The position numbers and the translations under genes were made by a program. A DNA stretch of 64,000 nucleotides from Oegoconia quadripuncta (lineage: Eukaryota; Arthropoda; Insecta; Lepidoptera; Autostichidae), in the NCBI GenBank assembly GCA_949316235.1, contig OX438754.1, forward strand, positions 7,487,501 to 7,551,500, written 5' to 3'. The notes beneath the pieces were generated by a model, which was given only the letters and a program-made list of their open reading frames with translations, ran no database searches and was not told the origin of the DNA. Shown here one piece after another: positions 12,801-23,100 of this stretch (position 1 is the first letter of the stretch; every line of letters starts with the position of its first letter).

Positions 12801-15207
12801 ATATTATATGAAATATGTTAAACAATTAAATAAAGGTCAAAAAGAAATTAATACTTTCTCGAAATTAGGTACATTAGATAGAATAGAATTTTGAATTTAC
12901 AATAATAAAATTAAAATATTTATAAACATAAACTGCGTGAATTACAACAACACGAAAAATTATGAAAATCTTACAAATTGAATTGTTTTGTTTGTAAAAG
13001 CTTTATTGTACAAAAGAAAATAAAGCACAAAGACGGACTTATCCCACAGCGGGATTTCTTCCAGTCACCATTGTAGGGTCTTTCAAAAACATTCAGGCTT
13101 GTCTTAAATAATTTTTCGATACTCGCTGATCGCGATCTGCTCTGCATGCTCGTCGGTTCACTTATTGCTCTTCCCCGATTTGATTGTGGTAACGCGCGTG
13201 GTCGCCCCTTCCAACATAGTATCCCCAATCGCCTCGTTCGCCTCGCCCTTTCGTTAGTCTTTCATTCATCCTCTTCCAATTTTTTGTATTTTAAAATTTA
13301 TGTTCTAACTACGAAATGCTATTGGGCACTGTCCAACATGCACTTGACTGATTTTTATTTGATTGTTTATCTAATATTGAAATTTCTCAATCACGTGCGT
13401 AAAATAATGATCACTCATTATAATAAATTATTATTTTAATACGATGGCAAACAGGTTGGTGGAGGTCAGCCTGAGTGATGATTTATATCTGACGCGAATG
13501 TTTTAAAAAGTTTCCAACCGTGTTAAACAAAACATGTCGTACTTAGTAAGTACGCATTAGGGTTTTTCTGTACGTATACATGTAAAATAGGTGTCCAGTA
13601 ACAATATACGATTTCCAACTTTAACTTTTGAATATCTACAGCGAATGAATGTTGAAAGTTGTGACGTTGCTTCTAGGTCTATGGACCAATATGGACCGCG
13701 TGCTGTCGATATCGAGGCGTACCTACTTGGTTCTGTAATCTCAGTCATCAATTCAAAATGGTATAACAACATTTGGAACTTCAGATTTAGTCATCGTCAA
13801 GGCATCGTCAAGGTTTAGATTCCATTTGTATCTACTGATGAAAATGTCGGACAGAGGCCCATATATAAAAAAAAATATTATGGTGGCCAGGTATACCAAA
13901 TAACGATCATTTCAGAGACAAAAAGTTGTTCATCAAAAGTTGGTTTAGTAATTTTTGGTTGATAATTATTTAATTAGTTGGTAGTTGGTAATTTTATGTA
14001 TTTAATATTATATATTCATATATTTAATATATAAAAATTTGTGTGTGTTATGTAGTCAATAATATATTATATGTTTTAAGTGCAGTTAAATTATCTAGCT
14101 ATAGTTTGTAGGCTTAGGTATTTTAATCTTTACGTTATATATTAATTACCAACTATAAAATATGCCCGTATTGCTACTATTAGTGCAAACCTCATCTACT
14201 GGTAGCTTGTATCTTTACCCTAAGGATTGCCTGGAAGAGATCGCTGTTAGCGATAAGGACGCCTTTTTGTGCGATTAATGATGTACGCTTTATTCTTCAT
14301 GTAGCTTTTGTTAATTGTGCAATAAACAGTATTTGATTTGATTTAGTTTAGGAAAATCTGATAAGCGCTGCCTACTACATAAGACAATGAATGATGTGAA
14401 GGAATTTTTTTCAGAAAAAACATTTCTCGCGATGGCGTGCAGGATCACCCGATTTCACTGCTACCAAGTCACAGTGGCGAGGTTTTCGAGCATTCCACCG
14501 ACGTATTTAAAAAGGATGGCTTGCACATTAATGGAAAATGGAAGCTCGTATGACTTATAAAAATATTAGATTTCCGCCCGCGGCTTCGCCTGCGTGGAAT
14601 AAGTTTATCGCGGAAATTTGTTTATTCCGCGGGAACTGCTCACTTTATCAGGATAAAACATTCTATGTTTTAATCCAGGGTATATTCTACCTATTTACCA
14701 AATTTCATCAAAATCCGTTCATCCATTTCGCCGTGATGGAGCAACAAAACTTTCGCAGTTATAACATTAGTCAGATAAATTGTGTGGGTATAGCCAAAAT
14801 TTTAATCCCGGTGTGGGTCCCAGCAGAATAGATAGGACCAGGTTGTCACTTCCCGTGGTATCGTAAAAAGCGACAAACAGATCATGAGCATAATACCAGA
14901 CACCGAAGATGGCCCATTTTTCAGACCTCCACACCAATAACACTGCTGCCCAGCAGTGTTATTGCGGTGGAGTTCTGAAAAATTTGCGATCGCCAAACCG
15001 TCTGCCCAACATGGCCATTAGGGCAAAACGAAAAGTTGCCAATCGCGCCCCGGAAGGCTTATGTCTAACAATAGACAGGCTGTTGTGTGTGTATGTGAGT
15101 GTATTTGCCTCTACCTTATTATTATATTACAATAATAACTATTTAAATATTTAAAAACCAAAAAACTTGTATTTTACATACATACATACACACATACATA
15201 CGTACCT

Positions 15208-15238
<31 letters not shown>

Positions 15239-18200
15239 CACACATACATACGTACATACAAACACTCGAAACATTACCCTCCTTCCTTGGGCAGTCGGGT
15301 AAACACAATAAAACGAATATGTATATCAAGCTTATGCAAATTCTCACGAGTCGTTCTAAATGTGTGCGTCAATGCAGACACCTATCCTATAATTTATTTA
15401 TCAAGTTCGACACAATGTTCAAATTACGTAATCACGGGTACTAAGTTCACTATTTTGTTTGTTAAATAATTCAGCATGGAACGATATATATGTACCCACC
15501 TTACACAAAGTACCATAATTTCTTCAAACTTAAGTGTAATCGCCTCCTAGGTAATTTCTTCAAATTTTTAACCGCCTCCTTGGCTCAATGTAAACAACAT
15601 AGGGTTTACGAATCGAATATTACGTTAATAAAAAAAATATTAAACCTTGTTTCAAATTATTCGAATAATTATTATTTTGAAATGATAAAAAGAAAAGTGT
15701 TTTAAGTTAGGAGCCTAATGTCTGTAGATTATATTACAAAGCATCAGATTATATAGGTACTAGCACGTATCAATTTGCGAGATGGTTCTAAGCTATGATT
15801 GATGAAAATCATTAAGATACCTAATTAATTTTACGGAAGATATTATTATTTTAGGGGGTTTTCTAAATTTCAATTTAATTTATGATATCATCAGTTGACG
15901 GAAGTTTTTATACTCTGTTGAAAGATTCCTAAACAATCTTATTGCAAGGTACTTAAATACATATTTTTAATCAAGTCAATGAATTACATTAATAATCCTA
16001 AGTAAAATTAAAATTTTTCTTTAAGTTTGTTACGAGGTAAATTAAATTAATTAAATTGATACTATTTTCAGAAGTAGAAGTCTTATGGACTTTAAATTTT
16101 GTTTTATTTTTACTTATATATATATTAACTTATTATTAATTTATATTTCTATATATAAGCCCGTAAACATCCCATTGCATAGCCTTCCTGCGTAAATGAA
16201 GGAGCATGGGCCGTAGTCCACCACGCTGGCACAATGCGAGTTGGGGACTTCACACGCCTTTGAATTTTTATTTCTCAGGCATGATGCGGTTTACTCACGA
16301 TGTTTTCCTTCACCGTTTAGGAGCAGTCGGATAAATGCACATAAGTAATGAAATTAAATTTAAAAACTCATTGGTACATGGCCTGCCTGGGAATCGCACC
16401 CGGGCCTCTCACATTGGGGGACCGAGTCTTAACCGCTGAGCCACCGACGCTACCATTTATTATTTAATAAAAAAAATAACAGACATGCCTGGCAACCGTC
16501 CTTCCCTTTAGAGAAAGCGCACATCATCATTGCAGGTTTCAAGTGTTTTTGTAAGTCAGACTTCAAACATTCATTATCTGAAAGTATCCGCAGTGAAGCC
16601 TTCAGGAGGACTCGGGATGATGACTTCTCCACCCCAACTCGCCCCCAACCAACAATTATACCGACCGAACTCGTAAAGTCTTGCCCTACGAACAATAAAT
16701 TAAAAGCATAAACGCAAAGTCCACGTAACATCGGCGATTTCCATGTTATGAATGGTGTTGATATGCAGATGCCTTGCAACCTGTCCTGCTCTCAAAGAGC
16801 CGGCTGCTAATCTCACTACGATATCATCTGGAGGACCCATGCAACCGTCAACGTACCGGCTATTTAATGGCCGGACAGAAATCAGCACGCGACGATAACA
16901 AGAGGCTCGATAATATAGCTCTCGTACGGTGAAAGCGTGGAAGGTCGCTTGTCAAGGTGCACCCTGCGCCTGCACGCTGCCTAATGGACGGGCGGGCTAT
17001 TAGCCTCCAGCTCCAGGAGCGCAGATGTCGCAACTACCTAAGCCGAAAACCTCTAGTGGCGAAAATAAGCAAAGACAGCGCTATAGGAATTTCTGACAAT
17101 TGGGATAGAGATCATGGGACCGTGGGCCCAGAGGCGCGTCAGCTCGTCAAATAATTAACAACTCATTTGGTCAAGATATCGTTTGATTAGAGGCCTGGCA
17201 GGGTCAGCAGAATAGCCTGGCAATAAACGAGGTACTTGAACATTCAAATATTGTTTGAAGGAGATCAAAGTATTGTTTGCATTTCAAGATTAGTGTTCTA
17301 CTTACCAGGTCTCGGTAAGCAAATCGGTATTATGGTTTGGCTGAACTTTATGGGTCTATTGAGTGTGGCAATTGCGATGTCATTCTCGTCTCGAACCGGT
17401 GACGACGTGAAGTCCTCATGAATCACAACGCTGGCTATTGTCCGTTTCTCCACATTAGACAAGTCGTCTAGATTATCTAAGCCCACCAAGACTTCCATTG
17501 TAGTGAAATTATCCCTGAAAACTCATTTTGTTTTATACAGTTTTATTATAGGTATATTTAAAACGTCGCATTGGAGATGTTAGTTTGGTTTCGATTTTTC
17601 CCAGCAGTCTTTACAAAACATACGAAAGTGATATTTATTTACTCGATATAAAAGCTACAACTAACTTTTCTTTTTTTTTATTTACTGACATCTAAATGAT
17701 ATCATGTATTAACATATAGTTATTTAAAAACAGTAACAAATAAAGAGATGGAATTTAAATATAAACTAGAACAAATGTAAAAAATTGGGGCCGCGAGGCA
17801 AGGTACCCAAAACGCTGGCGGTGTTTCCTCGTTGTATGCAGATACTTAAGCGTTGGGCGAGGAAACAACCAGCTCTCATAAATGGCTTCCAGGGCGTATG
17901 GTTATCACAATGAATAATATATGACGATACTTCCTAGATATATTATGTCTATTGCTGTATAGATAGAATGGCCTGCTATTCTCTATCCACGCCTCCTGCT
18001 TAGCAGATGTAAGTTAAGAAACAGGATTGGGTTGTTTGTTTAAATACAGCTACATAAAGTAGTCTGCAGCTACATAAAGTCCTGTCCTCTACCACGCGCC
18101 CGCCTCGTGCCGATCGAATGGCAGAGGTCAGGATTGGCATCAAATTAGCTTCGCACGTGATTATTGGAGTATAAAAGACGAATTAGCAGTACCTATCTTA

Positions 18201-19610
18201 GACTTCTATTGATAAATACCATGAAGTTACCAGCGATAAACGTATTTAGCATGGACTAAATATTGATTAACATACAATAAACACGAACTCTCGCGCTCAA
18301 TGGCTATTACGCACGACTCGCTCGGATTACCTCTCCAAAATGCTATTGTATAGAAATGTTTAAAATATTATCTATTACAAATATTTCATTAGCCCAGTTA
18401 TCACCCATTTGTGCACGCCGCAACACGTGACAGCATCTTCTTCATAATTGTATTTCTATTTTAGCTATAATTTACTACTTCTTTGTTTTTGCATTGTGTT
18501 GTGGCGTTCATAATAAACTATTCTTATTCTTATTCTTCTTATTCAATTGCTTCCATTCCAACTATTTTGACACACAAACCCACGTGCATTTGAAAACCTA
18601 GGTAATCAGATTGGTTGGTGAGTCTGTAATACATACCACTTGAAGCAATGGCCAGCACTTAGCACGTGCTTATTGGTAATGATGGCACCACCGCAGTGCA
18701 TCCTGTCATTCTTTAAAATGGCGACAGTCCAGGGGAACGAGTGGGGCTCCGCTCTCCTGCCTCCCACTATTCTCATCGACACAATGGAGTCCGAGGGTTT
18801 CCCACATTCTGTTCAAAGAAGTGTAGAATAGATGTTAATACGAAAAGCAAGAAAATTTTGGAGGTATTGAATTAGTGCTCTCCAGAAATCCCTTGGAAAC
18901 ACTTTTCAATTTATAAAACTTTCTTTTATTAATGTTCACTCGCTAAATAACTATAACGTATATCCAGGTAATTGCCTAATGCAATATTCTAGAATGAAAT
19001 TAACTACGAATTTATGTGTTTCCTGTTTCCTTGTGTAATAATAATATTATCATAAATCACTGCAATTTTGTAAAAATCTCATGATCAATACATTTTCAAA
19101 TTAATTGATCACAAAGTCTTGAAAAGGCTTGTTCGATTTTGTAGACATTGTAAAACTTTGGCATTAGTAATTAGAAAACAATGCTTGGTTTAGGTAAGAT
19201 ATGAATGAATGAACAATACTAGTTACAGACCGGATTCGTATTAGTTTCAGCTATATATATATATATATAATGGGGTCACCTTATAGTTGATTGAATATGC
19301 TTTACAGAGAATTGTTTTATTTTCCTTATCGTAAAAACGATTTACGAATGTAACTTTACCACACCGAGCGCCGCGTACTCCTAATAATTATTTTTCATTT
19401 ATTTCATACTCACCACATTGTGCTCCTAGCACGGACGCCACCTAAAACATATTGTTTTTTTTTTCATCTACGGTCATTTTGTGGTGAACTTCGAACATTA
19501 ACAGAGACCTTTTCATTTGTCCATTTTTGAACAATGCTTACTCTGCTCATTATACGAACCTTGATAGATCCAAGTGTGAGGTAAAGGGCACTGAGTATAT
19601 TAAAGAACAT
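9817..19610 (-). CDS. Secreted trypsin-like serine protease P1 (8 exons, 280 aa)
   Basis: Exons: 19560-19610, 19414-19441, 18637-18808, 17306-17514, 16489-16685, 12372-12435, 10899-10943, 9817-9893. The start was chosen because MFFNILSALYLTLGSIK is a good signal peptide that joins in phase; an out-of-frame ATG lies 11 nt upstream. A short propeptide with CECG precedes the activation site R39/IVGG. The S1 triad is His80 (SAGHC), Asp129 (ENDIA) and Ser222 (GDSGGP). Asp216, six residues before the Ser, indicates trypsin-like cleavage after Arg/Lys. The C-terminus VYTKVSHYIDWIK is typical. Intron 5 starts with GC (CAG/GCATGT); the other donors are GT. It is a tandem paralogue of P2, with the same exon boundaries. 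The substrate (digestion, immunity or development) cannot be told from sequence. Confidence 0.92.
9908..10450 (+). mobile_element. SINE-B copy split by a SINE-A insertion
   Basis: SINE-B is the family whose best copy is 28767-29080: a head near GTGGCTCAATG, a middle with 'tccgcctggctagctaccac', an end with 'catcaggtgtgattg', then an A-run. Here the left part (9908-10013) and right part (10308-10450) are separated by a SINE-A unit. The right part ends in 'gtgcataaaaaaaa'. Confidence 0.8.
10014..10307 (+). mobile_element. SINE-A, tRNA-derived, nested in SINE-B
   Basis: The head has a pol III A box (TGGTGTAGTGGTTAGCACC) and B box (GGTTCGAATCCCGC) as in a tRNA, followed by a unique body ending 'agatggcgctgtgtgtatgt' and a TTTATT-rich tail. 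Other copies are at 11083, 22089, 25289, 53628 and 55893. The tRNA part does not continue to a proper acceptor stem, so it is a SINE and not a tRNA gene. Confidence 0.85.
10567..10877 (-). mobile_element. SINE-C, tRNA-derived
   Basis: In sense (minus) the head has a B box (GGGTTCGATTCCCAGGCAGG), then 'tttatccgactgctcttaaa', 'gaaacctgcatgcctgagaa' and 'gcgtggtggactatggccca', ending near 'tatttacgggctgag'. It lies 21 bp beyond the donor of P1 exon 7, in the same sense as the gene. Confidence 0.82.
11083..11340 (+). mobile_element. SINE-A, tRNA-derived
   Basis: The A and B boxes and the 'aactagatggcgctgtgtgc' end are present; it is slightly shorter than the copy at 10014. It lies in P1 intron 6, antisense to the gene. 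Confidence 0.83.
11882..12298 (+). mobile_element. Mariner-type MITE, best copy (copy c), TA target duplication
   Basis: This 417-bp element has terminal inverted repeats of about 24 bp. The left begins TTGGGTCTTTACCTATGAAA and the right, read from outside, begins TTAGGTCCTTACCTATGAAA. TA flanks both ends (11880-11881 and 12299-12300). It encodes nothing. The termini resemble those of lepidopteran mariner elements; which subfamily is not certain. It lies in P1 intron 6. Confidence 0.85.
12975..13130 (-). repeat. LINE 3' UTR fragment (Jockey/CR1-like family Z)
   Basis: Sense strand reads 'gactggaagaaatccc', 'gataagtccg', then an AATAAAGC-type signal and a 3' end. Related 3' ends occur at 14205-14345, 52925-53045 and 54450-54700. 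It lies in P1 intron 5. The rest of 13131-14200 shows no recognisable feature. Confidence 0.6.
14205..14345 (+). repeat. LINE 3' UTR fragment (family Z)
   Basis: It contains 'gcctggaagagatcgct', 'gcgataaggacgcc' and 'tgtgcaataaacagtat', the same 3' UTR arrangement as at 54450-54700 (minus). It ends in a TTTGATTTGATT tail. Confidence 0.65.
14566..14762 (-). mobile_element. Helitron-like non-autonomous element, partial
   Basis: It matches the elements at 45949-46160 and 60287-60508 in reverse orientation: 'ttccgcccgcggcttcgcc', 'ttatcgcggaaat', 'gcgggaactgctcactttat'. The family starts with TC and ends in GCTAG between A and T. Confidence 0.65.
14917..14982. repeat. Inverted repeat, two 32-bp arms, 2-nt centre
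   Basis: The arms 14917-14948 and 14951-14982 match at 29 of 32 positions, with CTGCTG cc CAGCAG at the centre. It sits in a LINE-derived stretch of P1 intron 5. Confidence 0.8.
15173..15262. repeat. ACAT/CA microsatellite
   Basis: Mixed ACAT and CA repeats with scattered interruptions, about 90 bp. A short SINE-B head fragment follows at about 15575-15612. The rest of 15613-16158 is A/T-rich with nothing recognisable. Confidence 0.9.
16159..16452 (-). mobile_element. SINE-C, tRNA-derived
   Basis: A nearly full copy, head at 16452 with B box (GGGTGCGATTCCCAGGCAGG, one base off the usual TTCGA) and tail at 16159. Its head lies about 37 bp inside P1 intron 5, right after the GC donor. Confidence 0.82.
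16780..17150. other. GC-richer block in P1 intron 4
   Basis: This is clearly richer in GC than the flanking intron. It has open frames on both strands, but none matches a family I know. It could be an old LINE piece. Confidence 0.35.
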
Positions 19611-20062
19611 GGTTTGTGCATGTGTGGCACTGCACTCACTCGGTTCGGTGGCCTAGCCGCACTGTTTCAGCCACCGTTCTTGATGCTTATTTACGCTCAC
19701 GAGTAATGCAAGAAATTATCCACGCGATAATATCCTTTTAAATTGAACACGTTAAACGTTATAAATTCTATCCTCGATATTCAAAATCATTGTTTATTGT
19801 CTATAAAACACTTGTTCTATCTGCATTTGATTTATTAATGAGTACTTATAGGGCCACTCTTTTTTCCTAAATGCATTGTTATTTAGTTTACGGCTATATT
19901 TTTCTTATGTGAAAATTATTTGCATGGGGAAACATAGGGTAGACTTTAAAATTGTTAACAGCAAATTCAATTTATTTTACAAATACGATATATTTTCTTA
20001 TCGCAGGTAACTATTTTACGATATGTAAGTAAAGTAAGTAAAGGTTTTGCCTACAAATTATT
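19611..20062. other. Spacer between P1 and P2, presumed P1 promoter
   Basis: Only about 450 bp separate the P1 start codon from the P2 poly(A) signal, so the P1 promoter must lie here. No clean TATA box was seen at a proper distance. Confidence 0.5.
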
Positions 20063-20068
20063 TTTATT
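20063..20068 (-). promoter_or_regulatory. Poly(A) signal of P2
   Basis: AATAAA on the minus strand, about 88 nt after the P2 stop codon. Confidence 0.6.
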
Positions 20069-20155
20069 AATACTTTAAACGTACAAATACTTCACAAATT
20101 GACTGTAACAATATTTGTATTTGCTTCATGTATAAATCACACACCACTTAGTATC

Positions 20156-23100
20156 TCATACACAATACGTTCCATCTTGACACTGCTGCTTGATCCAGTT
20201 GATGTATTTACTGACGACAGTATACACTCCTGCCAAAATAAATGGTCTGGTTTACTAAATATATGAAAGGTATTAATTATGAATGAAGTATCAGAAGGAG
20301 AAGAAAAATTTCAAATTAGAAAGAAATCGAGGTTAGTTACTAAAGACGTGTTTAAATTGTGGTAATGATTATGTACAATTATTGCACTCATTCGTTCAAC
20401 ACCTTCTTTCCTACAGTTTCCTACATATCGTCAGTTGTAATCGTGAAAATAAGAGGCGAGGAGTTTCGTATGTACGAGTGGTCTGCATAATTTATGATTG
20501 AAAATGTCTCTACCTCTGTGCTGACATCAATTTACAATTGTCTTAACTTCGAAGCAATTAAACGCGTTTAATTTTCTAACTTATTCTATTCAAGTTCACT
20601 CTGACTTGTGTAGTATGCAGTCAATAAGTATTGTAGCAGTTTTTGTAGTAGAATTAAAGTAATAGTCATGCACGCAGTATAGCGACAGAATTATTGTACA
20701 ATGTACGTTAGTGTGAAGCGAGAGACCGAGATTTTCGCCGTGGGTAAAATGTTTTTTTAATACACTATTTTTTTGTCTCATACTATAAGCGTCTACGGAT
20801 TTCAAGTTAAAAAAGAAAAGTGTATTTGACTATTTGGCTGCTTGCTCTATTTTCTCCAGCTAACCACATTAATTTGCAAATATATGTCGTAAGGTCACTT
20901 GAAATCCGCAGAAAGCGGTCAATCTAACAAAAAATTATTTTCCACGCTGATGAAGTCCAGCAGAATAATTATTACACAAGAAAGTACATCGTACAATAAT
21001 TTCGTAACACTACAGCTTCACAAAAATTATGTTGATCTACAATTCGTAGCATTAATGATTTTCACAAAACCGTCCGTTGCACAAACACTGCAGCAGTTCG
21101 CAACTCTATCGTTCGTTTGTTCATCGGACGAAAACCTTATGTCAACCTGCAGTTCGTAGCACTAACGTTGTTTTATGCGAATGCTCATTGCGCAAATATT
21201 TTGTCGAACTGCAGCTTGTAATACTAGCGTGTTATCGTATTCATCACACAAACGTTTTGGTGACCTAAAATTAATAGCACTCTACATAGTTTGCAATAAC
21301 GTTGATCACCATAATTCTGTCGCTCCACTGTGCATAGTTATACTATAGTTCTTTGACAAGAACGTTCTGCACATTGGAATGCAAAGAGATATGAAAGTAA
21401 GCACTGAGTGTAAGAGAGACATATCGCCAACCTCAAATAACGGGAATACGGCAGAAGGAAAGGCTGAAAGGCTGTTACAAATAACGAATGATGATGAACC
21501 TGAATACTGACCTGGATAGTCTGGCATAGCACAATCTATTCCCCATGAGACGATGCCTAAAAATAAAATTAATTTTAGTTCTTTATTCATTAAAAATAGG
21601 TATTCTAACGAACTGTTACAACGATGAGCCACAAAGTTAAAAATCATAATCATTTATATTACATTTTGAATCGCGCAATTGCAGAGCAGTTGCGTTCTGT
21701 ACTGGAGGGCTCTATTTAATCTCCATATGGAGTATAGAAGGCTGAACATGATGACGATGATATATAAATACAATAAAAAGTTCACAGATTATCTTATCTT
21801 ACCAATTTGATACCACTTTTTATTTTGTGTTTTTGCATGCGTAGAAAATAATGGTCCTCCACTGTCACCCTGAAATGTAAAGTAAGTTCATTACTCATCA
21901 TCCCTTTCACTTTACCAAAGGCTGAAGAGGTGTCATATATGAACGTTATCAGAGTGACGTGGCGACACTAATTTCCCAGCATTTATCTTTGATAAGTTGG
22001 AAGCAGCTGATTCTTCAGTATTTTTCAACAATGAGTAACTGGTAGGTTTTTATTTATGTAACAATGAATCTCTTAGTTGCTTTTTAACTATTTGGTGATC
22101 TGGTTAGAAACTGACTGCTATACTAAAAGGTCGCGGGTTCACTCCCGCTTGGACATAAATATTTGTACGGACATGTGTATCCGAGTTATGGATGTTTTTC
22201 ATTTACAAAAAGAAATGTATTTGTGTTGAAATATAATAGAAATGTAATTGTAAAATATTTTGCGCAATAAAGAGTACCTATCTGTATTGTATTGTATTGT
22301 GTTGTGTTGTGTTGTGTTGTGTTGTGTTGTGTTGTGTTGTGTTGTGTTGTGTTGTGTTGTGTTGTGTTGTGTTGTGTTGTGTTGTGTTGTGTTGTGTTGT
22401 GTTGTGTTGTGTTGTGTTGTATTGTATTGTATTGTATTGTATTGTATTGTATTGCATTGCATTGTATTGTATTGTATTGTATTGTGTTGTGTTGTTGTAT
22501 TGTATTGTATCTGAAATCCATAATACAAGCCTAGAAGCTTAGTGTGGAACTAAATGGCACTTAAAGAAACCTTAACAGCCTGGATTAAACCGAATTAAGT
22601 GTTCATAGGAAAGCATGAATGCTTTTCGATAGAACTCAGTTAATTATTGTAACTAAATAAAAAAAACCCAAATCTTTCATGATTTGCTGAAAAAAGTTAA
22701 TTTATGTTATGCAGGCCTCTGAAAGTTTATTTGTTTCAGGCTGTATGTGCAAAGATACTTATTTATTATTATTATTATACACATAAGAAGACATATACAT
22801 ACTTAGGCTTTGTAACATATTATAAGTAACTATATCGCATTGTAATGTTTATAGTTATTATTATTTTAAGTGGAACGGAAAATAAATACAACAAGCGTTC
22901 AAAATACGCTTCTCAGTAACACAATGTTATCGAACAAGTGCATTAACTACCTGCATATTATTTCTAAAATTTACTTTTTGAAAGCGGATCCTGAATAGCC
23001 ATTTAGGTCAGTAACATACTAATTATTAAAAATTACAATCACAGTCTTATTGCCAATTCAAAACTAGAATTTAGAAGAACAGTTTAGCATAGTTCTGTTC

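Noticed and set aside
15167..15469. 100-aa frame beginning with Tyr/His/Thr repeats
   Set aside because: Its first part is the ACAT/CA microsatellite and the rest shows no domain.
19542..19550. ATG followed by a GTAAGC donor as an alternative first exon of P1
   Set aside because: It would give only three residues and no signal peptide, whereas the ATG at 19610 gives a full signal peptide in phase.
20899..21268. Plus-strand frames of 63-86 aa
   Set aside because: They fall in the degenerate minisatellite within a P2 intron and have no recognisable domain.
22186..22542. Long open frames in several phases encoding VLCCVVLCC- or NTTQHNTTQ-like repeats
   Set aside because: They are translations of the TTGTG microsatellite.
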